Positions 25,760 to 34,825 of a DNA stretch of 51,817 bases are shown piece by piece. Source of the stretch: Pseudomonadota bacterium. GTDB taxonomy: Bacteria; Bdellovibrionota_B; Oligoflexia; Oligoflexales; CAIYRB01. Numbering within the stretch: the stretch's first letter is position 1; every line of letters starts with the position of its first letter. The notes beneath the pieces were generated by a model, which ran no database searches, was not told where the DNA came from, and saw only the letters and a list, made by a program, of their open reading frames with translations. Location of the stretch: the NCBI GenBank assembly GCA_026390435.1, contig JAPLFY010000098.1, forward strand, positions 1 through 51,817, in the 5' to 3' direction. The translations under genes and the position numbers were made by a program.

Positions 25760-28158
25760 TTATGCTGCTTTTGAGAAGGCTAATTGTGGTGATTTCACTG
25801 TTGCTGCAGTGGGGCAGTTCGGCATTAGCGGAATCCTCAGAGGCTCCCGTACTTCGGTCACATTCGGATTCTGACCTATCGGTATATCAAGGTGACTCTT
25901 TGACGCTCGAGGTGCAGGCTGGTGGCCAAGAGATCAAATATACCTGGTCGAAAGGTGATGCCTTCTTTTGCTTGGCAGCTGCTTGTGACATTGACACGAG
26001 AAATTGGCCTCTCGGCCGACATAGTGTGGTTGTAACAGTTGGCAACGCCATTGGTTCGCGCAGCCTTGAGATAAACATCCGCATAGTGCGGCCTCCGCTT
26101 GACCATCGTCCAGCTAGCGTTAGGCCTCGGCTAGTCGCAGCCAGGGGATTAAAAAGCCTCACGGCGGAAGACTGGATCTTGAAGCCGCTTTACGGTCATG
26201 GGGTCCGGGATCTTAAAGGTGATGCTCGGGATATCAGTAAGTTGCCAGATTTGCTGACGTGGGATGTGTCACTGCAGACTGCCGCGCAATCAGCCCTCGA
26301 ATTTGGCCGCCGCGGCACGGCAGCCTATGTGCTGGCAGCAGACAGCAGGATTCAGCTATCAACTGACACAGATTCTACGCGAATTATCCTGCTCACGCAG
26401 GGTGGGTTAAGGGCCCGCAACCTTGGAGTGGGTAAATCTAGTTGGGCGATCAAAGTCGGGGACCAGAGCCGAATAGAGACTGATTCCGACGGCGACATAT
26501 TGGTGCAGGTCACAGCTGAGGACGCCGCAAGACTGACAGTTTTGCGCGGTAGGGCAAAACTATTCCAGGCAGCCAAATCAGAAGGAGGCGAAACATCAAG
26601 ACCGGTTGAGGTTGAGCAGGGCTATAGCTTGTCCTTTAATCCCAAGTCGGTGTCAAGCACGATGCCGGAGCTGGCCAACTTCAGCGAGATCCAACCGCTA
26701 GTTGTAGCGACAAGTGCACAGTATCTACCGGAGAATCTTCTTAAGTGGCCAGAAAAGGGCGCTTTTTATCTCGGCGTCCCGGCGCTGAAAACGGCTGCCG
26801 CAGCGACGGACCAGGCGCGAACATTTAATCACGATCGAGATTTCGTTAGCGCCATAGAGAGCCTAGCTCCTCATTGGAGTCAGGTCAGAAATACTGTCGA
26901 AGGCAACACAGTCCTCGCCGAAGCATATGTTGGGCTTTTCATGTTTGATCGCGCAACAATACTCTTAGGTGACGCGATTCAATTGGACCCATCTGCTGCC
27001 ACTCCATATTTTGTGTTAGGCAGTATAAAATTAAACCAAAAAAACTGGCGTCAGGCAGCGCGCGCTTTAGAAGCTGCAGCGAAACGCAACTATCCTGATC
27101 AGAAAATCCTAAATTATCGACTCGGAGTAGCTCAGTATCATAGGAACATCCGTGACCGCGCTAAATCGGCCTTCACGAAGGTGCATTGGAATGGAGACGA
27201 TGACGAGATCTCTAGATCGGCCCGCGACTATCTCCAAAGACTCAATGATGACAATTGGTACGAGGCGACGACCTCCCTAGGTCTATTTTATGACTCCAGT
27301 ATTTTGCGTGTGAGTAGTTTGAAGCTAGCTTTACCCAATGGTGATGTGCGTAGCAATTATGGCTCCGGCTATCACGGTGACTTGCGCCTGAGCTTTTGGC
27401 CATATCGTGGTGACAGTGCTACGGCTCAATTCACGGTGGAAGCCGACATCACTGATTATATAAAACCGACCAATAGTGACTTGGCCGTGATGAAACAGCG
27501 CATCGGTTTTGACACCGGTCTTGGATTCGGTGGTACTCGCGACGATCGCATTATGATCGCGGGACTCGGTGCTTTTGCTGAGGCTGAGACTTTAGGTGGG
27601 CAGAAAAATCTGACCAAAACTGGTACTAGTTTAAGCCTGTGGTCGCCGAAGCTGTCTGATTTGCGGACAGTCATGGAAAGATCCCAAGCGATTGATGCAG
27701 CGCCAGGTCGCGAAAGATTCGTTGAGCCCATACGTTGGGAGCTAGCTGGACCTGGGGATTATTCAGTAGTGCTGCCATATTATGATGTCAGTGCTGGATT
27801 CCAGGCTAGCCCTAATTTGAGTTTTAAACTGGGTGCTCGTGTCGGCGAAGGTAATTACCGTGCTGCATCCATGTATAACCAAAATTTTCGCGATAGCGGC
27901 TTTCGATTAGATAGTATTTACGAGCCAGGTCCGCGCGGTAATATGAATTTCGGTTTTGTATATAATGCGAGGAACTTTCCGAATTCATCTGATCAGCGGC
28001 GCGACTCTTCAATTAAACTGAAAATAAACTGGCGCTGGTGGATCACCGATTCTGTGGCACAAACGATCGAAGGTAGCTATGAGGCCCAGACTTCCAGTAG
28101 AGCATTAAATAATTTCAAGCGTAAGTATTTGTCCTATAAGCTTACCATGGATATTTAA
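25756..28158 (+). CDS. FecR-domain/TPR/outer-membrane beta-barrel protein
   Basis: The 800-residue protein is exported (signal to about residue 24, ending ALA) and has several regions. A small beta-sandwich with a Cys pair (FFCLAAACDID) lies at about 40-110. A FecR-like domain lies at about 175-280 (TAAYVLAADSRIQLSTDTDS, RIETDSDGDILVQV, RLTVLRGRAKLF). Two or three TPRs follow at about 350-470 (AEAYVGLFMFDRATILLGDA, ALEAAAKRNYPDQKIL). A beta-strand-rich C-terminal half, from about 490, ends in YLSYKLTMDI, as outer-membrane barrels do with an aromatic or hydrophobic last residue. FecR domains sense cell-surface signals or bind polymers; similar FecR-TPR-barrel proteins occur in this group with unknown role. 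It overlaps coaD by ATGA. Confidence 0.7.
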   Translation: MIMLLLRRLIVVISLLLQWGSSALAESSEAPVLRSHSDSDLSVYQGDSLTLEVQAGGQEIKYTWSKGDAFFCLAAACDIDTRNWPLGRHSVVVTVGNAIGSRSLEINIRIVRPPLDHRPASVRPRLVAARGLKSLTAEDWILKPLYGHGVRDLKGDARDISKLPDLLTWDVSLQTAAQSALEFGRRGTAAYVLAADSRIQLSTDTDSTRIILLTQGGLRARNLGVGKSSWAIKVGDQSRIETDSDGDILVQVTAEDAARLTVLRGRAKLFQAAKSEGGETSRPVEVEQGYSLSFNPKSVSSTMPELANFSEIQPLVVATSAQYLPENLLKWPEKGAFYLGVPALKTAAAATDQARTFNHDRDFVSAIESLAPHWSQVRNTVEGNTVLAEAYVGLFMFDRATILLGDAIQLDPSAATPYFVLGSIKLNQKNWRQAARALEAAAKRNYPDQKILNYRLGVAQYHRNIRDRAKSAFTKVHWNGDDDEISRSARDYLQRLNDDNWYEATTSLGLFYDSSILRVSSLKLALPNGDVRSNYGSGYHGDLRLSFWPYRGDSATAQFTVEADITDYIKPTNSDLAVMKQRIGFDTGLGFGGTRDDRIMIAGLGAFAEAETLGGQKNLTKTGTSLSLWSPKLSDLRTVMERSQAIDAAPGRERFVEPIRWELAGPGDYSVVLPYYDVSAGFQASPNLSFKLGARVGEGNYRAASMYNQNFRDSGFRLDSIYEPGPRGNMNFGFVYNARNFPNSSDQRRDSSIKLKINWRWWITDSVAQTIEGSYEAQTSSRALNNFKRKYLSYKLTMDI

Positions 28159-28166
28159 AGCACGAA

Positions 28167-28940
28167 TTAGAAGTCCCAGGCTGTCGCTAATCCAACGTAA
28201 GTTGATGTCATCACATCAGCTTTGGCCGTATTATCGACGGTAATCGTGTAAGAGTTATAACGAAAGCCACATAGTGCACTAAGGACATTGCGCGTCAATG
28301 CGAAGCGTCCACCGATATTAAATTCCATTCGAGGACCTATGCTAGACACTCGTTGTGAGGCCGTCACAGTTGCTGTATCTGCGTCAGCAGCAGCTGCTTT
28401 TTGCCGACCAGCCGCAGACAAGACATAGATAAAATTGCTTTCCAAGAGACTTACGCGTCCTAACGGTATACTGAGACCGGCGCTGACGCCGTAACCATTC
28501 GTCACCACATCAATGTACTCAACAGCCGCTAGTGAGTCGTCAGGCTTGCCGTCGCCGTCGCTATCAGGTGGCGCACTCACCGTGTAACTACTGCTAGAGA
28601 TCACTGCACCTAAGCGTGCGACCCCGAGGCGATAAAGGAAATGTAAGTCTTGCCAGTTTTGAGCCAGCTTGCTGCTGTTTAGAGCGAAGTTGAAAGTGGA
28701 GCTGGAACGCTCGAGCTTCATACCTAGGGATTTGTCGTGGCCAGCCCAAACCCCTAAGCCATAAGACACCGAAGTTGAGGTGTCGTTGCTCGATAACAAA
28801 GCACTTTTATAGGTGGAATAGCCACCAATCAGTTCAAAATAGCTAGTCGGCGCATAAGTATCGCCCTCGTTACCCAATGCTGCTGAGGCCCATAAAAGCA
28901 TGCAGCTTGAAATTGCGAAGCTTTTAAAATGTGCTTTCAT
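28167..28940 (-). CDS. Outer-membrane beta-barrel protein
   Basis: The 257-residue protein has a signal peptide (about residues 1-23, ending AALG) and alternating short strands consistent with a small barrel of the OmpW/OmpA-like type, with a terminal aromatic (..LATAWDF). A calcium-type loop DSDGDGKPDD lies at about residues 126-135, as in thrombospondin type-3 repeats. Function unknown; it could be a porin or structural protein. It is convergent with the FecR-TPR gene, with 8 bases between the stops. An upstream region of about 160 bases has no gene and no strong promoter signal. Confidence 0.65.
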   Translation of the reverse strand: MKAHFKSFAISSCMLLWASAALGNEGDTYAPTSYFELIGGYSTYKSALLSSNDTSTSVSYGLGVWAGHDKSLGMKLERSSSTFNFALNSSKLAQNWQDLHFLYRLGVARLGAVISSSSYTVSAPPDSDGDGKPDDSLAAVEYIDVVTNGYGVSAGLSIPLGRVSLLESNFIYVLSAAGRQKAAAADADTATVTASQRVSSIGPRMEFNIGGRFALTRNVLSALCGFRYNSYTITVDNTAKADVMTSTYVGLATAWDF

Positions 28941-29106
28941 ATTTGATCTGCCTTTTCTCAGTGCCCCCCGCGGACATAGGGCAGATCGGTTGGACCTTAG
29001 TGCTTCTTGAGCAATATTGCGTCGTCACTGCGGTTGGTCTGATTGCAAAAACCACCGAAAATCATGGCCCTTCCCGGCGGCTAGGTGGACAATGAGTGCT
29101 TTGGTT

Positions 29107-29550
29107 TTAATCTCCTGAGCCATAGGTTACGCGCGGCTTGGCCGCGCATAGTGGTGGTGCCCCCGCCATATTAGAGAAGGCCATCAGCTCCAATTGCTTG
29201 GCGCCAACGGCCCGGTTTATTATTGGTATTTCAGCTGCCGAGTGAATGCCGCCACTGATCACAAATGTTGGGCTTTGTTCGAGCAGTAACCAGGGCTCCG
29301 GAGTCAGCCGACATGCTGTGTTGCCTGGTAGCCTCTGTATTAGTTGTACCTTGCTGCCTCGTGATGGGAATTTTGCCGAAGTGCGCTGGATGGAATGTGC
29401 GGGTAAGGAAAGAGTTAGGGATTGTGGCGGTAAGCGAAGTGGTGGTGGCCCATCACGCCAGGATAGGTGAGCAAGAGCCACTCCCAATAATAAGCAGGCT
29501 AAATGAGACGCCATAGGAGGCCAATCATTTAGGCTCAGGTTCAGTCGCAT
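29107..29550 (-). CDS. Small membrane-anchored protein, third of an overlapping set
   Basis: A 147-residue protein with one N-terminal membrane helix (MASHLACLLLGVALAHL, about residues 13-29) and an extracytoplasmic remainder rich in Pro, Ser and Leu. It has paired Cys (TACRL and PLCAAK). It is the last of three genes that overlap by a few bases (10 with the previous gene), so they form one unit. AGG lies just before ATG 29550. No family is recognised; a minor pseudopilin or secretion accessory is possible. Confidence 0.5.
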   Translation of the reverse strand: MRLNLSLNDWPPMASHLACLLLGVALAHLSWRDGPPPLRLPPQSLTLSLPAHSIQRTSAKFPSRGSKVQLIQRLPGNTACRLTPEPWLLLEQSPTFVISGGIHSAAEIPIINRAVGAKQLELMAFSNMAGAPPLCAAKPRVTYGSGD

Positions 29551-29903
29551 AAGATACCTTTGAGCTTCATGTTAGGTCGTTTGATTTGGTGGATAATGGC
29601 ACAAACAATGGGTGACGATTTCGAACGCGGTAGGCCCGGTGCTGCGTGATCCCAGCGTGCCGGCAAACACAGCGTAGTGACTGCGTTGTTTGAACCTGGT
29701 GTCGAGCTTAGCTGGGTTGGTCCGTGGTGGATGAGTTGCTCCAGCGATATTCGGCAGAATAAATTGGAGTCTTCCGTGGAATCAAAAAGTGCAATAGCGT
29801 GGGTGCTTGCCCGGATAAGCCCAGCCTGCGCTGTACAAATTGCCATCATACTCAAAGCTGCAGTAAGTATGAGCAGAGCCAAAGAGGTATTACCTTGCTG
29901 CAT
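29541..29903 (-). CDS. Small pilin-like protein, second of an overlapping set
   Basis: A 120-residue protein with a strongly hydrophobic N-terminal helix right after a short charged start (MQQGNTSLALLILTAALSMM), the shape of a TadE-like or pseudopilin-like protein although no classical prepilin-peptidase site is visible. Cysteines in NLFCRI, TTLCLP, IVCAI and the last ILCD suggest an extracytoplasmic disulphide-bonded domain. It overlaps the gene before by 14 bases and the gene after by 10. Function unknown. Confidence 0.5.
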   Translation of the reverse strand: MQQGNTSLALLILTAALSMMAICTAQAGLIRASTHAIALFDSTEDSNLFCRISLEQLIHHGPTQLSSTPGSNNAVTTLCLPARWDHAAPGLPRSKSSPIVCAIIHQIKRPNMKLKGILCD

Positions 29904-30327
29904 CGAGGCTTTCGCTTTGTAGGTCTATGATCCTGGTGCGCCAATTCGGCCAGTGCTTTGGTTGGCCGGGATGATGCTCTTTATGAAGGACGGCTGCAAT
30001 TGTGGCATTCTCTGTTGTTTGACAGGTCGCAGGATCTAACAGAAAAGAAGACGGATAGATTGAAGTGAGCTGATCACTGAGAGTCTCGGCAGCAATTCTT
30101 GCGATCTCAGAGAGATCTGAGTTTAGGTCGCCAATGAAATCGGCTGCCTCGGAAAGATTAGCCGTGTTGGCTAAAACCTCGCCACAAAGCCGCGTCTCAT
30201 ACTCCTGGCGCCACTGCTGGGCAAAATCATCAGATAATTTGGTACAACGTTTAAATGCCGTTAGTGCCCTCGCAATCGGAATGCTACCGAGCACTAAAAA
30301 AAGGATAATTTGGATGTTTGATGACAT
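29890..30327 (-). CDS. Small membrane-anchored protein, first of an overlapping set
   Basis: From ATG 30327 the product is about 145 residues: one N-terminal helix (IQIILFLVLGSIPIARAL) and a helical, acidic domain with three Cys (RCTKL, RLCGEV, ATCQTT). The longer frame to 30414 would read through the palindrome at 30360-30385 and lose the membrane-leading start, so I prefer 30327, though its ribosome-binding site (GAGGTG) is too distant. It starts the three-gene unit that ends at 29107. No family recognised. Confidence 0.5.
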   Translation of the reverse strand: MSSNIQIILFLVLGSIPIARALTAFKRCTKLSDDFAQQWRQEYETRLCGEVLANTANLSEAADFIGDLNSDLSEIARIAAETLSDQLTSIYPSSFLLDPATCQTTENATIAAVLHKEHHPGQPKHWPNWRTRIIDLQSESLDAAR

Positions 30328-30359
30328 AGTCGAGCTGCGCACCTCACACAGGCGGATAG

Positions 30360-30385
30360 TTTCGGCGCTAAAATTAGCGCCGAAA
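30360..30385. repeat. Perfect 26-bp palindrome between epmA and the small-protein operon
   Basis: Arms of 12 bases (TTTCGGCGCTAA/TTAGCGCCGAAA) surround AA. It lies between the stop of epmA (30428) and the start of the next minus-strand gene (30327). It has no following T-run on either strand, so it is either a weak bidirectional terminator or a protein-binding site. Confidence 0.55.
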
Positions 30386-30427
30386 TCTATGATCTGGGAA
30401 GCGACATGTACCAAGTCCAGCGTGAAG

Positions 30428-31387
30428 TCAGCGGAATGCGAAGGGTGTCACTTCGTTCAAAGATGAGGCCTGACATAGGAGAGCAAGCCACCTGTCAAAA
30501 CCTAGGGCATTTCCTGAGCAAGGTGGAAGTCCCTTGCGCAATGCGTCGTAAAAGTTTCGATCTTCCTCTGGCACCTCATAGCCCAGCTGCACTCTTTTTA
30601 GATTACTTTCGCGGATCCGCTCTTGATTCGTGCCGGCATCCAGTAGCTCTTCAAACCCGTTGCAAAGTTCAACTCGCCCAAAATAAATCTCAAAGCGCTT
30701 GGCACAGCCATCACGCACTATGGCTAGAGCAGCCTGTGATGCTGGATAATCATAAAGCACAGCAGCGCCGAGGCTGGCCAAGCCAGGCTCGATGCGTTCA
30801 ATTAAAATTTTGAAAAAAGCGGTTTCAAAATCGTCATCGTCTCTTAAAGACACGGCTCCAGCCGCTGTGCCTTTGAGGGCTAATTCTGGATCACCATCTA
30901 TCAGAGTGACCCCAGCCCAGCGTTCAAATGCCTCGGCCACGCTGACGCGAGGCAGTCTTTGCGGGATTGATAAGCCGCTACCTAGGGCGCTATGTGTGGC
31001 GTGTAGTAATGCTTCAGTCTGATCAATCAGGCCTGTGAAGCTAAGGCCTGATTCGTACCATTCGAGCATGCCAAACTCTGGCCTATGCCACTCAGCGAGT
31101 TCCCCGCCATTTCTGAAGCACGGGGCGATCTGGAAGATGCGCTCCATACCTGCTCCCATGGCGAGTAGCTGCTTCATATGGAGCTCTGGACTTGAGCGTA
31201 GATAAAGTTGGTGCTGGCTACCGTCGTAGTCGGCCCAATTTGTTTTAAAATAGCGAAGATGGACCTCTGTGCCGGGGCACTTAACTGCAATCGGAGTGTC
31301 TACCTCTAAGTAATCACGTGCACCGAAGAAGTCTCTAATAGCTCGCTTGAGGCGGGCTCTTTGCTGGAGCCCGATGATTGTTTGCAT
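30428..31387 (-). CDS. epmA: Elongation factor P beta-lysine ligase (EpmA/PoxA type)
   Basis: This class II lysyl-tRNA-synthetase-like enzyme lacks the anticodon domain and attaches (R)-beta-lysine to elongation factor P. The 319-residue protein has motif 1 near DYLEVDTPI, motif 2 IAPCFRNGGELAEWHRPEFG, and motif 3 CSGNALGFDRWLALL, with the FGRVELCNGFEEL segment between. The usual length is about 325. Neither efp nor epmB is in the window, so its substrate gene must be elsewhere. It lies 25 bases after the LonB-like gene, so the two may be co-transcribed. Confidence 0.93.
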   Translation of the reverse strand: MQTIIGLQQRARLKRAIRDFFGARDYLEVDTPIAVKCPGTEVHLRYFKTNWADYDGSQHQLYLRSSPELHMKQLLAMGAGMERIFQIAPCFRNGGELAEWHRPEFGMLEWYESGLSFTGLIDQTEALLHATHSALGSGLSIPQRLPRVSVAEAFERWAGVTLIDGDPELALKGTAAGAVSLRDDDDFETAFFKILIERIEPGLASLGAAVLYDYPASQAALAIVRDGCAKRFEIYFGRVELCNGFEELLDAGTNQERIRESNLKRVQLGYEVPEEDRNFYDALRKGLPPCSGNALGFDRWLALLCQASSLNEVTPFAFR

Positions 31388-31396
31388 AATCGCTCA

Positions 31397-31419
31397 CTAG
31401 TCGCCTAGTCGCCTAGTCG
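31397..31419. repeat. Short tandem repeat over the stop of the Lon gene
   Basis: The unit CTAGTCGC recurs nearly three times in 23 bases. On the minus strand it reads GACTAG(GC) and supplies the TAG stop of the Lon-like gene at 31413-31415. It occupies most of the 25-base gap to epmA. Its slippage would not change the coding sequence except at the last residue. Confidence 0.6.
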
Positions 31420-33872
31420 TGGGTCGTAGTCTTTTTTGATTTGCGAATTTTCGTAAGCTTTTCCGTGATCAATGCTAGCGCCGACCCGGCAGGGAACTCT
31501 ACATTTTGCACATGCGAGTATCCCAGCGGTACACCTGTTGCAAGTTCGAAGGCGTCGTTGATGCTGCGAATGGGGAAGATGCGGAACTTGCGTGCGTCAA
31601 TCGCCTCCCTCACCTCACTGTGCAGCATTAAGTTCGGAATGTTCTGCGCTGGCACTAGCACGTCGTAGCACTTGCCCTTGCCTAGTAGCTTAGCCGTTTT
31701 GAAGAAGCCTTCGACCTTTTCGTTAACTCCGCCAATCGGCTGGACGTCGCCGAATTGGTTCAAGCTCCCGGTCATCGCAATATGCTGGTGAACTGGAATC
31801 TCGCTGAGCGAGCTGAGAATTGCGACCAACTCAGCAACGGTGGCGCTATCGCCATCGATAATGCCGTAGGATTGTTCGAAGCAAACGCTAGCAGCGATCC
31901 CGAGGGAATGCTCTTTAGCGAGGACGGCATTAAGAAAGCTGCCCAGGATGAAAATGCCCTTGTCGTGGATCTTGCCAGAAAGTTTACTGGCACGCTCAAT
32001 ATTGAATACACCTTCTTTAGAGGAGGATACTGTACAGGTGATCCGTCCCAATTTACCGAAGGAATAGTCACCCATGTCATATACGGCTAGGCCGTTGACT
32101 TGGCCGATACGGCTGCCATCGACGCTGAGCATGATGTCTTCGTTCCGCACCATGTCTAGGAGCTGCTCCTCGACTAGGCTAAGGCGATGGTGTTTTAGAT
32201 TGAGCGCTTCTTCCACGTGACTGCGTGTCACTTCTTTGGCCTTAAGGCCCCGCGCAATATAGTCGCTCTCGATAGTTAGATCTTTGATTTCAGCGAACTG
32301 CGTTGACAGAAAGCGTTGATCCTCGACTAAGCGCGACCCGTGTTCCACAACGGCAGCGATTCCATCCGAGTTAAACGGCAGTAGGTTTTCTACTTGGGTT
32401 CGCGTTGCGATAAACCCGGCGTAGGCATTTACTGTCTCGGCATTTCGAGGCATGCGATGATCAAAATCAGCCTTGATTTTGAAAATCTTATGGAAGTCCT
32501 CATCGCCACCATGAAGGATGTGGTAGATATCGTTGTTGCCGATAAGGATCACTTTGACGTCGAGCGGAATCGGCACGGGTCTTAGGCCAGAGGTAGGTAA
32601 GAGTGAATATTGTTCACCCATGTCCTCGATGAAGCCCAGACGATTCTTGAGAGCCCGTTTCAGGGTGTCCCAAATGCTCTGAGTTTTGAATATATCCATC
32701 GCATTTAGTACTAAATAGCCACCGTTGGCGCGATGTATGGCTCCGGCTTTGATCATCGTGAAGTCGGTCAGATACATGCCGTGTTCGACGTTCTTTTCGA
32801 TGCGGCCGAAAAGATTATAATAGGTCGGATTAGACTCGATAATTACCGGCGCACCTTGGATATTGGTGTTATCGACGAAAACATTTACCTTATACTTGAC
32901 GAAGCGATCACGCTCTTCAGCCATGAAGTGCGCCGCTTCCTGCTCCTGCTCGCTGTTTTCATCGACAAAATCGAGCAGATTTTCAAGAATATGGGATCTA
33001 ACAGCGGCTAGATGTGCGGCGATCTCGGCGTGATCTTTGTATTCCTCGGCTAGTGGGTCGAGCTCTCTGCCGACTAAATTAAGTCCAAGATCGTTCCGCA
33101 GAGACTCAACAAAGCCAGTGGTCTCTTGCTCTATAGTCCGGACCTTCCGCGCGAAGTCTAATACTTCAGGTTCGAGTTGGGCCCTTCTGTCCTCTATGGA
33201 TTCTCGGTCAGCATCGCCAAGTTTGCCGTATTCTTTTTCGGTAAGAGATCGCCCATCGACTACCGGGATGGTCTCGATCCCCATGCGCGTCGACTTGATG
33301 ACGAAATCCATCGACTTAGCTAGGCGCTCAAGCTCAGCATAGAGCTTGGCTTTCCGTTCATTTGAAGCGGACACATATGCATTCACTGCATTTTCGTAAT
33401 CTTCACTCTGTAGAGCCGATGGCACTAGCTCTCGCAGATGTTTGATTAACGCATCCATTTGCTTCTTGAATTTGCGGCCTCCCCCAGCAGCCATCTTAAC
33501 GGCCTTGGGAGTTTCGGTGTCCTCAAAGTCGTAGACATAAATATAGTCGGCTGGTTTAGCCGAGTCTGCCGACCACTTTTCCAGGAATGAGCGAATGACA
33601 CTGGTCTTGCCAGTGCCCTGAATGCCGGCTACGTAGATGTTGTAGCCCGGCTTGCGAATACCAAGTCCCATATTAATCGCGCCGACGGCCCGATCTTGGG
33701 AAATGATGTCGTGTGACTTGCCAAGATCCGAGGTGTCCTTAAACCTGAACAGACTCGTAGGGCATTTAAGGTATGTCAGGCGCGCTGGTACCGGCTTCGG
33801 TAATTTCCAGCGCGCCACCCTTGCTGCCGTGGGGTGTTTACGCGCCGACGACCGCAACTGCTTTTTAGGCAC
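31413..33872 (-). CDS. LonB-like ATP-dependent protease
   Basis: The 819-residue protein has an AAA ATPase core (Walker A GIQGTGKTS, about residues 83-91), the long coiled insert typical of this LonB/AAA_32 family, a Walker B-type GGYLVLNAMDIF region, and a C-terminal Lon protease domain. The catalytic dyad is present: Ser676 in DGDSATVAEL and Lys719 in GVNEKVEGFF, the 43-residue spacing of Lon proteases. No N-terminal LAN domain is present. It degrades misfolded or specific proteins in the cytoplasm in family members. Translation starts at GTG 33872 with AAGGA 6 bases before. It sits upstream of epmA and 17 bases downstream of the unknown gene at 33890-34582. Confidence 0.92.
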   Translation of the reverse strand: MPKKQLRSSARKHPTAARVARWKLPKPVPARLTYLKCPTSLFRFKDTSDLGKSHDIISQDRAVGAINMGLGIRKPGYNIYVAGIQGTGKTSVIRSFLEKWSADSAKPADYIYVYDFEDTETPKAVKMAAGGGRKFKKQMDALIKHLRELVPSALQSEDYENAVNAYVSASNERKAKLYAELERLAKSMDFVIKSTRMGIETIPVVDGRSLTEKEYGKLGDADRESIEDRRAQLEPEVLDFARKVRTIEQETTGFVESLRNDLGLNLVGRELDPLAEEYKDHAEIAAHLAAVRSHILENLLDFVDENSEQEQEAAHFMAEERDRFVKYKVNVFVDNTNIQGAPVIIESNPTYYNLFGRIEKNVEHGMYLTDFTMIKAGAIHRANGGYLVLNAMDIFKTQSIWDTLKRALKNRLGFIEDMGEQYSLLPTSGLRPVPIPLDVKVILIGNNDIYHILHGGDEDFHKIFKIKADFDHRMPRNAETVNAYAGFIATRTQVENLLPFNSDGIAAVVEHGSRLVEDQRFLSTQFAEIKDLTIESDYIARGLKAKEVTRSHVEEALNLKHHRLSLVEEQLLDMVRNEDIMLSVDGSRIGQVNGLAVYDMGDYSFGKLGRITCTVSSSKEGVFNIERASKLSGKIHDKGIFILGSFLNAVLAKEHSLGIAASVCFEQSYGIIDGDSATVAELVAILSSLSEIPVHQHIAMTGSLNQFGDVQPIGGVNEKVEGFFKTAKLLGKGKCYDVLVPAQNIPNLMLHSEVREAIDARKFRIFPIRSINDAFELATGVPLGYSHVQNVEFPAGSALALITEKLTKIRKSKKTTTHD

Positions 33873-33889
33873 GGGTATTCCTTTTGACG

Positions 33890-34582
33890 TTAATTAACCT
33901 GCAGCTCCCGCACAAGCTCTTCATAGCGCGGCAGTAAATTGTGCTGAGCTGCCTGATTTTTGAGTGTTTCGAGTACATTTTCCAGCAACCTTTTGCCGCG
34001 CTGATTAATGTCGTCTAAGAAGAAGTGTCCGTAAGCATCGATGAAATCGATAGCGTCTTCGGTTGCTTCAGGTGACGACGTGGTGAAGCAAGCGGCGATA
34101 CCTTTGCGCAGCCACTGGCTGAGCTCTTGTAAATTTGCCTCACTCTTAACCCCAAGCCTAAGACACTCACCGAATAATGTAAGCAGTAAATCTTCGGGTA
34201 GGTCGTTCTCGTGACAGCCGACATAGTAACTTAAACTCTTGTATGCAGTACGCCAGTTCTTAGTGGATTGCAGAACCCGTACTTTGTCCATGGTTAGGTC
34301 ATACGCCCTGATCGCTTTTTCGCGGCGTAGCTCAATTCGCTTTTGGCGAGCAGCAAGCTCCCCAGACATGCGTTCTTTGAGCGTTGCCAGGACCTGTGCC
34401 GCTTCGGCATGGGTCAACGTTTCGTGGACCTCAAGTTCCCGATCTAGCGTGTCGGACAGGATGTCGACCACTTGGGGCACCCCCGTGCGGGTGTTGTCGG
34501 CAATCTGAGCCAAAGTCCAACTAGTGGTCTCAGGCCACTTCCCCATGACTCTTTCGAGTTCGCAGATAAAGTCGAGCATCAT
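33890..34582 (-). CDS. Unknown helical protein upstream of the Lon-like gene
   Basis: A 230-residue soluble protein with no recognised family. It starts at ATG 34582, or three bases later, behind GGAAGG. It reads as mostly alpha-helical: ELERVMGKWPETTSW, then a long charged helix with RQKRIELRREKAIRAYDL at about residues 85-105, and a C-terminal block ending in YEELVRELQVN. It precedes the LonB-like gene by 17 bases and so could be part of its operon; a substrate-adaptor role is only a guess. The roughly 240 bases upstream hold two hairpins but no gene I can support. Confidence 0.7.
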   Translation of the reverse strand: MMLDFICELERVMGKWPETTSWTLAQIADNTRTGVPQVVDILSDTLDRELEVHETLTHAEAAQVLATLKERMSGELAARQKRIELRREKAIRAYDLTMDKVRVLQSTKNWRTAYKSLSYYVGCHENDLPEDLLLTLFGECLRLGVKSEANLQELSQWLRKGIAACFTTSSPEATEDAIDFIDAYGHFFLDDINQRGKRLLENVLETLKNQAAQHNLLPRYEELVRELQVN

Positions 34583-34701
34583 CGAGGCCTTCCCCATTCC
34601 ATGGTTGAGACGTCCGAAAAATTGTGCGGGCGTTCGCTAAGGATATCATGGGCAGAAGGCTGGCAGTATGGAAAAACTTAACTAAATGAAATTCTCTGCG
34701 T

Positions 34702-34727
34702 TCAGGCGCCGCTGTAAGCGGGCCTGA
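34702..34727. repeat. Stem-loop in the leader of the gene at 33890-34582
   Basis: Outer arms TCAGGC and GCCTGA flank inner arms CGCT/AGCG, giving a bulged hairpin in the roughly 240-base space between the 34-codon gene and the next minus-strand gene. A second, AT-rich hairpin with 9-base arms TTGATTTTT/AAAAATCAA lies at about 34765-34786 and could terminate the 34-codon gene. Confidence 0.45.
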
Positions 34728-34825
34728 CGCCGAAAATTTATCATAGCGAACAACAGGGCCAATTGATTTTTGTAAAAAAATCAAATTGCCGAGTGCAGCT
34801 ATAGCTGGTTGACCTACTACCGCTA

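Noticed and set aside
34530-34784. 84-codon minus-strand ORF and a 20-codon frame in the hairpin region
   Set aside because: Neither has a ribosome-binding site or family match; they cross the two hairpins between the 34-codon gene and the next gene.
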